DNA from: Cyanophora paradoxa
Taxonomy: Eukaryota > Glaucocystophyceae > Cyanophorales > Cyanophoraceae
Assembly (NCBI GenBank): GCA_004431415.1
Contig: QPMI01000123.1
Coordinates: 62,001-126,000, forward strand
Reading direction: 5' to 3'
DNA length: 64,000 bases
Both the position numbers and the translations under genes were made by a program. A model generated the notes under the pieces. The model had not been told where the DNA came from. It ran no database searches and worked only from the letters and a program-made list of their open reading frames with translations. This document shows, in pieces, positions 23,052-35,001 of this stretch. The number at the start of each line of letters is the position of its first letter. The first letter of the stretch is position 1.

Positions 23052-24789
23052 ATGGCGGAGGGCGAGCGGTACGGCGGCGCGTCCCTGGCCTCGGTCCGGG
23101 CGGCGCACGAGCGCATCAAGCCGTACATCAACCGGTGCGCCGTTCTCGGGCGAGCACTAGACGCTGGGACTCACGCCGAGCAGGACGCCCGTGCACACGT
23201 GCTCCACGCTGAACAAGCTCGCCTCAGAGGGCGCCGACGAGGAACGCGAGCTCTTCTTCAAGTGCGAGCTGTTTCAAAAAGTTCGAGCGTCCTGCACAGC
23301 GCAGCGGGCCCGCCTAAGCCGGGGTGCCGCGGCAGGTCGGCGCGTTCAAGTTCCGCGGGGCGATGAACGCCGTGCTGTGCCTGCCGGATGGCGTGCGGTC
23401 CGTCGTCACGCATTCCTCGGGTGCGTCTTGCTGCGCGTCCCTCCACGCGTGCCTTGTTCGCATTCACGCTAGCGCTAACGCGCGCGACGCTTCAGGGAAC
23501 CACGCGCAGGCCCTCGCGCTCGCGGCGCGGCTGCGGGGCCTCCTCCCCCACATCGTGATGCCTGAGAACGCCTCCGCTGTCAAGCGCCAGGCCCGTTGAG
23601 CCCTCTAGCGCCCTCAGCTAGCGCTGGGCCCTGACCCGCCCGCAGGCCGTGGAGGGGTACGGCGGGATCATCACTACCTGCGCTCCGACGCAGGCCGCTC
23701 GTGAGGAGGCGCGCTGCCCTTTCTGCCCACGAATATCGATTTCGCCCGTCACGCCGCCCCGCCCGCAGACGTGCGCCCGCATCGTGAAGGAGACCGGTAC
23801 CCAACCCCACCCGCGCCCTGCTCCTCTCTTCCGCTCCCTCCGAGCGTGCGGCGCAGGTGGGGCCCTCATCCCGCCCTACGACCACGTGGACGTCATCAGC
23901 GGGCAGGGCACCCTCGTGCGCCCGCTGCCCTCGGGCCCTCTCTGGAAACCCCTTCTGAGGCTCACCGCTGGGCCGCGGGGCGCGCGGCGCCAGGCGCTGG
24001 AGCTGCTGGAGGAGGTGCCCGACCTGGACGCCCTCCTGGTCCCCGTGGGGGGCGGCGGCATGCTCTCCGGCGTCGCCCTCGCCGCCCGCGGGGCCCGCCC
24101 GGTGATCCGCGTGCTCGCGGCGGAGCCGCTGGAGGCGGACGACGTGGCGCGCTCCTTCGCGGAGGGCCGCCTCGTGCCCCAGACGGCCCCCGCCACCGTC
24201 GCCGACGGCCTCCGCACCGGCATGAGCCCCCTGACCTGGTCCATCATACGGTGCCCCCGCGCCCCCGCGGACACTAGCCCCGCCGCCCCGCCCCCCCCCC
24301 TCCCCCCCTTTCCCCCCCCCCCCCTTTCCCGCTCACGGTTGTTCCCCGCTCACGGTTACCCCCGCTCCCGAAAATGCATGCTGTACCCCCGCTCACGGTT
24401 GTTCCCCGCAGGGAGAACGTGGAGGGTGTGATCACGGTGACGGAGGAGGAGATCGTGCGCGCCATGCGTCTCGTTTTCGAGCGCATGAAGGCGCGCCTGC
24501 CCTTGGCGTCGTGTATACTTAACCCTTCTCCGCTGACGGCTTCGCAGCTGGTGATCGAGCCCTCGGCGGCCGTGGGGGTCGCCGCCGCCCTCACCGAGAC
24601 CTTCAGGACGAAGGTACGACCCCCCGCCCCTAGCCCTCCCCTCCCGCTTCTAGCCCTCCCCTCCCGCCCCGACGACTCGGTCAAACGGGCCGGGCGGCAC
24701 TGCGTCAGGTGAAGGGCTGCCGGCGGGTCGGGGTAGTGCTCTGCGGCGGCAACGTCGACCTCGACGCCCTCCCCTGGATCAAGCGGTAG
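23052..24789 (+). CDS. Serine racemase-like PLP enzyme
   Basis: ATG at 23052, TAG at 24787, several short introns (first two 23135-23183 and 23281-23334). The product follows animal and plant serine racemase along its length: TPVHTCSTLNKLA, ELFFKCELFQKVGAFKFRGAMNA (PLP Lys about residue 65), THSSGNHAQALALAA, VEGYGGIITTCAPT, IPPYDHVDVISGQGT, VPVGGGGMLSGVALAARG (phosphate-binding glycine loop), AAEPLEADD (divalent metal site of the E...A.D type), TVTEEEIVRAMRLVFERMK, LVIEPSAAVGVAA and VVLCGGNVDLD. The serine-rich SSGN binding the cofactor is intact. Known activities are racemisation and dehydration of L-serine, in the cytosol. The intron at about 24251-24409 carries CGCTCACGGTTGTTCCCCG twice. 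Threonine dehydratase of the same fold is the alternative, but the metal-site wording favours serine racemase. Confidence 0.88.
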
Positions 24790-24934
24790 CACGCGCCGCT
24801 CCGCCCCACATTGCCGGCTGTTGCAATTTTGGCAATGCTCGAGGTGGTGCCCGGGCCCAGGGCTGGGGCCGGGGCTGGGGCCAGGCTCTTGGACTCTATG
24901 CATAGTTAATCTTGCATCAAAGTGGCATCAAAGC

Positions 24935-26741
24935 AGGAACGCCGCGGCCGGAGATGCGGTCGCAACCGCCCTAGGCCTCCATTTACTTGATGGTAAGGCC
25001 GCGTGCGAGCGCCGGGCCCGGCGCGCGGCGGGGCTGACGGAGCGCCGCACAGGGCGCATACGTGGACGAGGAGGCGCTGCTGGACCTGGGGAACAGCGGC
25101 CTGCGGGAGTGGCCGACGGCCGCCATCGCGCGCGCCGGCCCCGCCGCCATCCGCAGGCTCGACCTCTCCGCCAACCGCCTCACCGCCATCCCCGGTGCCA
25201 CGCGCCCGCCGCCCGCTGCGCCCCCGCGCGCCGCGTGACGTGCCGCAGGCGAGGAGCTGGCGAAGCTGGTGAACCTGGAGGAGCTGAACGTGGGGTACAA
25301 CCAGCTGCAGTCGCTCCCGCCGGAGATCGGCCGCCTGACGAAGCTCCGCGTGCTGCGGGTGAGGCCGGGGCGCCGCCCCTCGCGCCGCGCCCGCTGAGCT
25401 GGGCCGCCAGGCCGAGTGCAACCACCTCTCCGCCGTCCCCCGCGAGGCGCCCTTGCCCCGCCCGCCCCGCCCCGTCCGGGGCCCCGCCTGACGCCCCGCA
25501 GATCGGGAAGCTGGAGCAGCTGACGTGGCTGAACCTGCAGCACAACGGGTTGACGACGCTGCCGGTGGAGATCGGCCTGATCCCGCACCTCACCGACTTC
25601 CTCGTCGTCACCTCCGGCGACGTCCAGGCCCGCCCCGCCCCGCCCCGCGCCCCGTCGCGCCGCGCCCCGCCTGACGGGCGCTGCAGGACCGGGTGTCGGA
25701 GAGGCAGCTGGTGTGGCGGCGGAACGCGCTGGCGAACCTCCCCTCGGGGGACGCCTCCCTCCTCGCCCACCTCCGCACCGAGGCCGCCAAGCGTCCGCGC
25801 CCCGCCGCCGAGACCCCGCCGCCCGGGCCCACCGCGCCCCGCAGAGCTGGCGGCGCCGGGGGAGGCGCCGGGGGAGAACGACGCGCTCACCGCCCAGCGC
25901 GCCCTCGCCCGCGCCTGCCTCCAGTCCGCCCCCCCGCCGGCGGCGGCCGCGCGCACCCGCTGAAAGCCGCGCAGGGGGGACGAGCAGGCGCTGGAGGGGA
26001 TGCCGCCGCCCGACGTCACATTCCTCGTCGAGCGCGGCGGTGCGCCCGCCCGGCCCCCGCCCCGCCCCGTTCCGCCTGAGGCGCGCGCATGGGCAGGGCG
26101 GAGCGCGAGCATCCCGGCGCACGCGCTCTTCCTGCAGCTCCACAGCGAGCACTTCCGCCGCATGCTCGGCGCCGGCATGCGCGAGGCCCGAACCCGCGTC
26201 ATCGAGGCGAGCGCCCCGGCCCGCCCTGGCCCCCTCGTCGAGCCCGTCGAGCCCCCCCCAGGTGACGGAGTACAGCGCGGGGACGGTGTGGGCGCTGCTG
26301 GGGTACCTCTACACGGGCGAGCTGCGGGTGGAGGCCGGGGAGGAGGAGCCGGCGGCGGCGCTCGTCGAGCTGCTCCGCGCCGCCCACTTCTACGCCCTCC
26401 CGCGCCTCGTCCAGCGCGTCGAGGAGCGCCTTTGCCGCCCGGGCCTCCTCGCCGCCGCCTCGGCCCTCCGCGCCCTCGTCGCCGCCGACCAGATCGGCTG
26501 CGCGCGCCTGCGGGCGGCCGCGATGGGGGTGGTGCGCGCGGGCGCACGGGGCGGCGGTGGTGCGGACGGGGGAGTACCGCGAGCTCGCGGCCGCGGGGCA
26601 CGCCGACCTCATCGTCGAGATCAGCGAGGCCCTCGCCCCCCGCTGACCCCGCCCCGGCCCCCGCCCCCGGGCCCGAGCACGGGGCCAGCCCGCCCAGCAC
26701 CTCCTCGAGCTCCTCCACCCTTTTTTTTACTAAATAAATAA
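24935..26741 (+). CDS. LRR-BTB protein, copy A (altered C terminus)
   Basis: Exons encode AYVDEEALLDLGNSGLREWP, then leucine-rich repeats (IRRLDLSANRLTAIP, LVNLEELNVGYNQLQSLPPEIG, CNHLSAVPRE, LTWLNLQHNGLTTLPVEIG), a linker, and a BTB domain (PPPDVTFLVERGG, HALFLQLHSEHFRRMLGAGM, VTEYSAGTVWALLGYLYTGEL, LLRAAHFYALPRLVQRVEERL). LRR plus BTB suggests a substrate adaptor for a CUL3-type ubiquitin ligase (inference). Compared with copy B at 47994-49651, a 4-bp insertion at about 26533-26540 shifts the frame after AAMGVVRA. The conserved ending is lost and the frame runs on to 26741. The intron at 25447-25501 is GC-AG. No in-frame ATG was found for the first exon; 24935 is a possible acceptor edge, not a start. 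Confidence 0.7.
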
Positions 26742-26818
26742 TGTAACACGTACTTTTCCGCTTTACAAACGGCTGAGCTCGAGCCGGCCGGCCCGGCGGC
26801 GCTCGAGCGCCCCCTTCC
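24989..26818 (+). repeat. Inverted segmental duplication, left copy
   Basis: Near-identical, introns included, to the reverse complement of 47873-49655. Strong similarity begins at the end of the first exon (GATG then GTAAGG at 24989-24998) and runs past the stop codon to about 26818 (CTCGAGCGCCCCCTT). Introns are as conserved as exons, indicating a recent copy or ongoing gene conversion. Confidence 0.9.
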
Positions 26819-27368
26819 CATCGATTTGAATTCCCGAGAAAATTCTACTTTCGCGAACCGTACTTGTAAATGCTTCATACTCGAGACATGAAGGACACAC
26901 AATTGCACTTCGACACACGTTTTAAAATCTCCGTATGTACGTATACATGCCTACTCCAAATTCGAATCATGATTAGCAACATTATTAATATTCCGAAGTT
27001 CATGATTCGAAATGACTAGGGATACTATATAGCTAATGATGAATCGATTTCAATGACTACTAATCGTGAATCGACGATCTACTAATTCTAAATTCATTTC
27101 CATAGATCTACTAGGCTAAAATGGGTTCGAAACGAATATTCGTTTCTCGCGATCGGAGTCGGGTCTAGAATCTGTCTATATCTAAAGATATCGATCCGGT
27201 CCGCACTCCGGCCAGCGACTCTCGCGCACGGTCGCGATGAATCCCGCGACTCTCGCGCACGGTCGCGATGAATCCCGGAAATCTAGCTATGTATACTACT
27301 ACCGAAATTAAAATAGCAGTGCGTCGCGTTTGCAAGCGGCTGCTATAGCTAGCTACATGGTGCGTTTT
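26819..27368. other. Intergenic, AT-rich
   Basis: Composition changes abruptly from over 75% GC to AT-rich. Contains a perfect 31-bp tandem duplication (27215-27245 and 27246-27276, beginning GCGACTCTCGCGCACGG). No gene recognised. Confidence 0.6.
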
Positions 27369-30300
27369 CTAGAGCACATGCATATGCAACAAAATAAGGG
27401 ACACGATGACCACGATGATGGATACAAAGTGCAAGCCCCGAGCAGCTCCGCTAGCGCTGTTAGCTCCAGATCCGCCGTTATTATTCGAGCTTGCTGCGTT
27501 GTACAGGCCAATCTTGAGCGATTTGTTTGAGATAGCGTTCTGCGCACGGGCACGATCACGATCAAGAAATTGATTGCGACTTGCCGTAATCCCAATTGCA
27601 ATGCTCAACATATATTGAGTGATAACGCACGTTGAGTGCCGTGATAAAGGAGTCGGTAGTCGAGAACTGGCCTCCGCGACCAACCGAAAGCTCCAGGATC
27701 GTCTGAACGCTGCAAGACATTCTTTTGAGAGCCACTTGCGAGCGCTCAACTGAACTGACAGCGCTGCTGATGCCAGCGTAGGATAGCTGCTCCATCTGCA
27801 AGTTGCGATATTCGAAATAAATTACAATTACGATTAACATCGATATCGCAAAAACCAGATGCATCTAGATCTCGTTTTTAGTGCCCACCGCAAGTAAGGT
27901 GTTGTCCGACAGGAGAGCTGTGCATTGCGCAGCAGTTGTGTCTAGGCGGATGGTGTAGCTCTTGGGATCTTTCTGCACGTCTGTCGCCGCCGCAACCGGC
28001 GGGATGTACGTGAATGTGCCCGCAGGGTATGTAACCACGGTCTCGTTTGCAATGCCTGCTGCCTTGACTCCGTTGATCTAGTGTGTGTGCGGTTCAAAGT
28101 CAAAACAAAAGTTCGCGTGCAGTCTGTGATGACGAGCAAAGCTTTCAGCTGGCCATGTATAAGCATGGACGAACCGTGAGCCCAGCAGAGCTGCCCACTG
28201 CATTTTTCAGCGAGGCGAGCAGCGCCTTGCCTTGCACTCCGGTGTTGCCAGTAGTCGTGATTTGGTCACGAATAGTGACGGAGAAAGATCCGGTGGTCGC
28301 CAGCAGTCGACGGCTGGCCGGCCACAAATGAAACTCGAACGTCAGTCGAAAAGCCCGGTAAACGTTGTGATCATGATCAGCAGCTGCAGCGCGTACCGGG
28401 TGTCTTTGCATGCAGCATCGCCAACGCTCAGCATGCTGTCGTCATACTGGCTGTTTTCCGCACTCAAACTTTTAAGGATTTCCGCACGAATTCTGTTCGG
28501 ATTGAAGGAATTTCTCCAGTCGTCGCACTGCGGTATCGATCGACAATCGGTAAGCAGATCTAGAAGCGGACAATCGACAAGATTAGGACGAGCCTTGGCA
28601 CGATTGTCGAAATTCGACGAAATCGCTGTCTTGTACTCCTTGACTTCTTGCTTAACAACGACTGGTGTCTTAGGCCCCGAAACAGCGTCGCTCATTGCCG
28701 TGTCGGTGGTCGCTGTGGTGTTCGCATTGGAAACAGCAGGCGTAGGTGCTGGCTCGACGGGCGTCGTAGGCGGCGACGACGGGGTTGGCGGTGTGGTTGG
28801 GAGCGGGGTAGGCGTGGGCGGAGGCGCTGCCGTTCTGATAGTGATGCTGGCCGAAGCGTCGGAAGCAGTGCTCGACACAGTTTGCGAAGCAGTACACGTA
28901 TACGTCATGTTCGCAACGAGAGTGATCTGATTCGAAATTCGAGATTAGACTGATTATACTTTCGGGAAAACAACGCAAATGCATTATATATGATTATCTA
29001 TTTGTGCGCATGCATACCGTAACGGTTGCGTATCCGGTCGCATTCCGCGGGCCTGAGCCAGTCGCAGCGCCAGCTATAGCAGAGCCAGAACTCGGAATTC
29101 GAAGACAAGTGACAGTTCCCGCAGTTGCCATCGAATACAAGCTCACAGCGAACACGCCAGGAATCCCGTCGGCTGTGTACGGGAGCACGGAGCCGGAAGC
29201 CGGGGACGTAATAGCAGGGATCGGAATTTGCGTAATGATGGTCACGGATGCGCTCGATGGAGAGACCCGTCCATCCGCTTGCGTCTGTGTTGCAGTACAA
29301 ACCACTTCGGTCGTGCTAAACGGGAGAGCAACCTGCGCAAGATGGCCCGTGGTTCGTGTCAAGTGGTGGGCGTTACGTACACGCTTTGATTAGAGCGCAC
29401 GCGCGTATACGTATACGTACGCACCAGTGCACTTCCTGAACTGCCCGACAACGTGAAGCCCGTCGACGTTACGGCTGAGCCGCCTGATGGCGTGCATGTG
29501 ATTGCGGCCGAGGAGCTGCTGGACTCCATCGCGAGAACGAACTTCACTTGCCCGTTTGCATCTCGAGCAGCGAATCCGGTCAAAGGAGCCGAAATGATAG
29601 GCGCTGGAACGCTCGTCGTTAGAGTTGCACTCGAGCCCGCTGCAGACGCAACTCCATTGATTGTCTGTGAAGCGACGCAGCTGTACTGCTTGTTTAAAGC
29701 CAGATTAAGCTGTTGGCGTTGGAGCGATTTCAGACATAGCGAAAATATTAATTATTTAGACATAGCATAGACGACTGTTGGCATTTGATTTATTACACAA
29801 TAATACCGTAGTACATATTACTTGCAATTGAATTACCCGGATTGTCGCTATCGTACCCCCGTTCGCGGTGGCTTTGATAGAATTTACGCCATCGTAGTCA
29901 GTGTTGTTGTTCGAAACGACTGTGCTCGTGCCAACCTCGGTGCAGTTGACCACAGCTCGAGTTGACTCCGCGTGGACAGCAACGGACACGTTACCCTTTT
30001 GATTCTCGAGGAGTATGAATCCCGATGCCGATGTCACAATGGATGGTGGGGGTGGAACTGTCGTAACATCGACTGCATCCGATTTCGGCGATGCAACGCC
30101 GACAACAGTCTGAGTCGCTTCACATTTGTATGGCTTGTTCGTGGGAAGCGAAATCTGTCCATGGGACATATATATACATGAGTTTTCGTCATGAACGCGA
30201 TATAATTGTAATATTCATCATATGTATATGCGCATGCATATGTGTGTATATATATGTTATATGCGCATGCACCAGAACAGTCGCCGTTGATATGCCATTG

Positions 30301-32422
30301 GCCGCCGTGGTTTTGAGTGATGTGGTCCCATCGTAGTCGTTGTCTGCACTTGAAATTGGGCTGGCGCCGGTTTCGGTCGTCGTACACATAACTACTGCCC
30401 TTGTTGATGCCACGTGCACAAGAATATTAAGACTTGCATTCGTTGGAGGGCTGCCCGACAACGCCAAGAAGCCAGTCGTTGTTATAACGGGTTTCGGCGG
30501 GATCGTATTCACGTAGTTCGGGGAGCTTGCTGCAGATACTGCACTTTGTACGGTCTGGTTCGCAGTGCATAAAAATGATTTGTTAACGGGCAGTGCAATC
30601 TGCGCAGTCGCAGTATTCGAATGCGTGCGTCAAGAGCAGAAAGACCAGTATATATATATGCCATGATGAACAGCCTGTCAGACCTGAATCTCTATGACAT
30701 TGATGGCTGACTTCACAAAGTAATTGCTGTAGTACACGTTGAGCGTGTTTGCCTCTGTGCATGTGAGCGTAGCTTTTGTTGAATTCGGATGAACGTCGAT
30801 AGAAATAGTTGTGTTCGGAGGCGAGCCTGCGAGGAGGACGAATCCCGAGGTGCTGACTGAAGGGGGATCCGGTATAGTGGTAATCACAACAGGCAGTGAC
30901 TCTTGAGAGCTGACGGTTTTCACCGTTTGCCTCGCAGTACAGGTATATTTTTTGTTTGTGCCAAGGGCAAGCTGCGCAACCAGTAAAAAATTATTTAGAT
31001 TATCTGGATCGGAGCTCGCGGGTGCACACTTTGATAATCGCAAGACTGCCAGACTTGACTGCTGTCGTTGAATCGTAATCAGCATTAGTGCTTCCGACGG
31101 TCTGATTAGTGGCTACGTCCGTGCAATTCACAACCGCTCGTGTTGAAGAAGCATTGACTTGGAGTCGAATTGAAGCGAAGTTGCTTTCGAGAAGGACGAA
31201 TCCAGAGAACAAGAAAGCGGGTGGCAATGGCGCTGGAATTGCGCTAACGTTGAGGAAAACACTCAGGCTAGGGTCCGAAACCACGCCGCCAACTAGTTGG
31301 TATGCATAGCATTCGTATTTCGTGTTGGGAAGGAAAGGAATCTGCGCAGACGTATGCGTATACATACTAATAAGCTTAAGTATATACATTTGAACATTTT
31401 GACTCACCGCAACAGAGATGAAATTGCTGGTGAAACTCGATCGGACATTTGTGTTGTAGATGTGAGAGTTTGGAATGTACGTATACCCTGCTCCGTATGG
31501 ATATGTACCAGTACAGCTGACTAGAGCAACTTCGGCGAGCGGGTGGACAGTGACTGTAACATGACCCCGCAGTGGGCTTCCAGTCAGCTCAATGTCTCCG
31601 CGCCCTTCGACAACGATCGACGCCGGAGAAAAAGTCGTTATCGTAACGACACGAGATGAAGCCGACATGGCCGAGCACGGCACGGAAGTGCAGCCATTGC
31701 GAGTTCCATAGTACATGGTCGCGCTGCAATTGTAGGTGATGTCCGGAAGGAGCGCGAGCTGCGCTTGCACGTGCGTGGTCAAACATAAAGATAGCTATAT
31801 ATATATATAGCTATAGCTCTTGCTCTATATAGCATGCGCAAGCAGCTCATGACCAGCAGCTTATAAGCGTACATGTACATACCTTCACGAAACCTGAGGT
31901 GGCTCCGTTGAGGTTGGACCCGCTGTCAATTCCCGAGCTTACGCCATCGTAGTTGGCTTGAGAACTCTCAGCTGCAAGGCTTTGATCGTAGCTGCCGTTC
32001 TCCATCATCACCCCACATCTGACAATCGTTCTGTTTGACCAGGCGTCCACTTGCAAATTGATTCTCGCTGATCCGGCCGTCGAAAGGGGAACATATCCAG
32101 AGCTCGCGATCGTAATGTTCGGAGTCGACATCACTTGACCATATCGCTCTCCATCCGCACACGTGCAATCAACTGATCATGCACATGCATTTGCGCGTAT
32201 GCATTAGCACCGATGTCATGATGCATGCGCATATATATGTGTAAGCATGAACTTAAAGCACATGCATATGCATGCACCTCCTTCAGCTGCCGAAGTAACG
32301 CTTAAGGCCACAGAACAAACGAAACACATGTACAGAATGCATCTGGCGCTTGCGCATGCTGTTAACACCGACCGCGCTTGCAAGCTGCAGCTGCGGTTAT
32401 CGCTACAGCTGAGCATACGCAT
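27369..32422 (-). CDS. Surface-type multidomain repeat protein, gene B
   Basis: Paralogue of the gene at 5025-9936. A signal exon at 32422-32278 (hydrophobic ILYMCFVCSVALSVTSAA) ends at a phase-1 donor. Exon 2 starts at 32133 (VMSTPNITIASSGYVPL). About eight domains of about 110 residues follow with the GF...GSP, STRAxVxCTE and DYD pattern, one exon each, interrupted by AT-rich introns. Then come a Pro/Thr linker (about 28740-28850), the conserved C-terminal domain (CDDWRNSFNPNRIRAEILKSL, DDSMLSVGDAACKD, about 28390-28530), ATTGSFSVTIRDQIT (about 28260-28310), VERSQVALKRMSC (about 27715-27750), and a last exon with NAISNKSLKIG. The end is a small-residue stretch followed by a hydrophobic tail to the stop at 27369-27371. 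A GPI-anchored cell-surface protein is inferred. The last four exons align one-to-one with gene A. Confidence 0.72.
28900..32133 (-). repeat. Exon-encoded domain array of gene B (about eight units)
   Basis: Domain cores lie near 32.08, 31.60, 31.18, 30.83, 30.46, 30.02, 29.56 and 29.19 kb. The unit near 31.60 is the most divergent and contains an extra Cys-rich insertion (GCTSVPCSAMSASS). The two units nearest the linker (29.56 and 29.19) pair with the last two units of gene A. Several introns carry short alternating AT or GCATGC-type palindromic runs (for example 30225-30260 and 31795-31825). Confidence 0.72.
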
Positions 32423-33578
32423 ACGTATACGTGTACGATCGCGAATGATCATGCTCTCCGAATACCGCATGGCTGCTATGTCCAAGCTTAAGGTTAAGCG
32501 CTAGCTCGGCTCACTGTGAGTCAGCCTTGACTCTTCTAACCTATATATAGCTAGCTATACTAATGATACCGTAGTACTACTGTATATGATAGATCCGATA
32601 TATATATATATCGATGATCCCGGAGTCCGATGATCCCGATCCGGATCGATATCCCGGCCGCGGCTCCCGCCGCCTCCGGGCCGGGCGCCGGCTCGCGATC
32701 AAGTCACTGACTCATTGAGTCATGAATCATGATTGCGCACGCGGACCTCAGCCTCCTCAGGGCCCAGCGCTAGCTATAGCCCCGCGCTAGCGCTATTCGG
32801 CCCAAAATGTATAATTCGGCATACTATAAAAGCAGCACCAAATTAATGCGTTTGGGGGGTTTACTTACAGCATTAATTTCTTTAATTTAACTTCTTGCGT
32901 TTTGTATGATCGACAGTAGATCGAAAACGCATTCAATTGGGGGCGCATTTATTTTGAAGAACTCGAGTCGAATTCGAAGTTCCGAATTCGAAGTTCATGA
33001 TCAACGGTCAACGTCGGTCATGAATGACTCAAACTTGCAATTGTGATCACGAAAAATGACGCGCGTACGCCGTACGTCACACGGCGTATACTATGCGCAG
33101 GGAAGATCTAGCGATCCGATTGAATAGAGAATCTCTATGCGAGCATGCCCGCAGCGCTACGGGAGGCGGGCACGCACTGCAGGCGTCGGCGTTGGCTGGT
33201 GCGACGAACTTGAAGCAGCTCCTGCGCAAGCGATCGCCGGTCAGATACGCGCGCCTACTCGCGTGACGTACGTTCGCGTGTACGAACGCGCGAATCGACC
33301 ATATGCATATAGATATGAATGTAACTATATTTAGCTCGATGTATCAATGATTGTTACTCAACCAAATTTAGCATCGCGATTACAATTGGTCGATTTCGCG
33401 ATCGAGATCTTGTCAGGATCTCGGCCGCGGGTTTTCAAATTTTAAAGAGTCTGTGACAAAGACTTTTCATGATCACGTTTCCCAAAAGATCTTGTGACAT
33501 ACTAGTATCATGATCGCGATCGATATCATTATCGGTCTACGGACTAGACTACGGTGTGCTATATATGATATATATATA

Positions 33579-33868
33579 CTGTAAACGTAGAAATTTTCAT
33601 CGAGACTTATTTTCGACAAAACCCAAAACTTGTTAAGAAAATATGGTTCGACAGCATCAATTGCAAATTTTCGTCAGCCCCAAAATTGCAATTGCATAGA
33701 CGGGTCAGCCGTTAGTACCCCTCGCCATACAAAATTTCCCGAGTCCGTTCAAGAGCATCAATTATATTCGTCAAAGTGCAGGTCTGACGAAGATCTAGAT
33801 CTAGATTCCTCCGTCACGGCGTCGTCGAAATAAATTAAAGACGCTGTCCAAGATTCCTACGTTTACAG
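33579..33868. mobile_element. MITE-like element 1, TA-flanked
   Basis: Perfect 12-bp terminal inverted repeats (CTGTAAACGTAG at 33579-33590 and its complement at 33857-33868), each flanked on the outside by TA (33577-33578 and 33869-33870). At 290 bp it has no coding capacity for a transposase. TA target duplication fits a Tc1/mariner-type non-autonomous element. Confidence 0.65.
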
Positions 33869-34378
33869 TACCGTATATATATATACGTAGTACTATTATT
33901 AGGCCTGCGGCTTGCAGGCAAGCCCTTGAGCCAAGCCCTTCAGCCGGGCTGGGGGGTCAAGCCCTTTCCCGGCTTTTGGCCGGCTCAAGCCGGCTCAAGC
34001 CCTGGAGCCGGAGGGGGGGGGGGGGGGGCGTCGGAGGGGGTGCCGGACGCAGCTGCGCGCCTGCAGCGCATTCGAATCGAAGCTCAGCGGCTGCAGCTGA
34101 TATCGATTAGACTCTGAGAAGCTTAAGCTATAAGCCTGCGACGGCAACGTTGATTAACCCCCATATACGTATACCGTACGAATACCGGTATGGTGCCGGG
34201 GCGCCGTACCCCCTCGCACGCGTACGCGCGCGCCGCGCGCGGCCGCGCGCGCGCGGCCGCCGGGCCGGGGCCGGGCGCCCGTCCGGATCCGCGGCGCGCG
34301 CTGCACATGTACATGTACAGCCGCGGCCCGGCGGCCCGGCGCCGGCCAGCCGCGTTCTCATTTCATGTACAATTGCGC

Positions 34379-34657
34379 AAAAGATGATAAGAGTAAAAAA
34401 AAATTTGCTCCCCTCTCGGGGTTATCGGACCGGGCCACGACGGGCATGATGACCCTTAACCGCAGCCTGCTCCCTCTGCGCGTTACTATGACGCACTGGA
34501 CGGCCCACACCTCGAAGGTGAGTGCCGCTATGGGGTCCGACGGTCCGCCCGGATTCGAGGCATTTCGGAGCCCTTCAAGGCTTAGAAGTCGGTTTCCGGG
34601 ATTTGAACCTTATTCAGGTTCAGCCGCCCCTCACGGTCGGAAAAGATGATAAGAGTA
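34379..34657. mobile_element. Candidate insertion between 17-bp direct repeats
   Basis: AAAAGATGATAAGAGTA occurs exactly at 34379-34395 and 34641-34657. The 245-bp interior on the minus strand contains GGTTCAAATCCC, which resembles a tRNA B box, but no convincing A box was found. It could be a SINE with a long target duplication, or a chance duplication. Confidence 0.35.
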
Positions 34658-34850
34658 TATGTACATGCGTTTCTTTGTGAATTCGAAGCTAAATATATAT
34701 AAGCATTTCGCTGCGGTGCGAAGGGCCTTCGAAACGGTACCCCCCCCTCAGGCTTGCCGCAAGCCCGGCCAAGGGCTTGACCCCGCCGGGAGCTCAAGCC
34801 CTTGGGCCGGCCGCTCGACCGGCTTGGCTGACGTAACGGCACGAGGCCTA

Positions 34851-35001
34851 CTGTAGAACACTTAAGTAATGCGAGGCCTACTGTAGAACACTTAAGTAAT
34901 GGCAGCAAAACGCATTAATTCGGCGGCGCATTATTAGCCATACTAGGGGTCCGGGTCCAAAAACGCATTAATATCGGGCGCATTAATTAACTGTTCTACC
35001 G
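34851..35001. mobile_element. MITE-like element 3, TA-flanked, tandem left end
   Basis: The left end CTGTAGAACACTTAAGTAAT (34851) pairs with an imperfect right end CTGTTCTACCG (34991-35001). TA lies outside each (34849-34850 and 35002-35003). The left terminus is duplicated with a 30-bp period (34843-34872 and 34873-34902). Internal GCATTAAT motifs recur in inverted order. Confidence 0.5.

Noticed and set aside
26500-26660. Explaining the copy A/B difference as an intron
   Set aside because: The difference is four bases in otherwise identical sequence, far too short for an intron, and both sides remain coding in copy B.
32810-32960. A further TA-flanked inverted-repeat element
   Set aside because: It shares GCATTAAT words with the element at 34851, but no terminal inverted repeat with TA flanks could be found.
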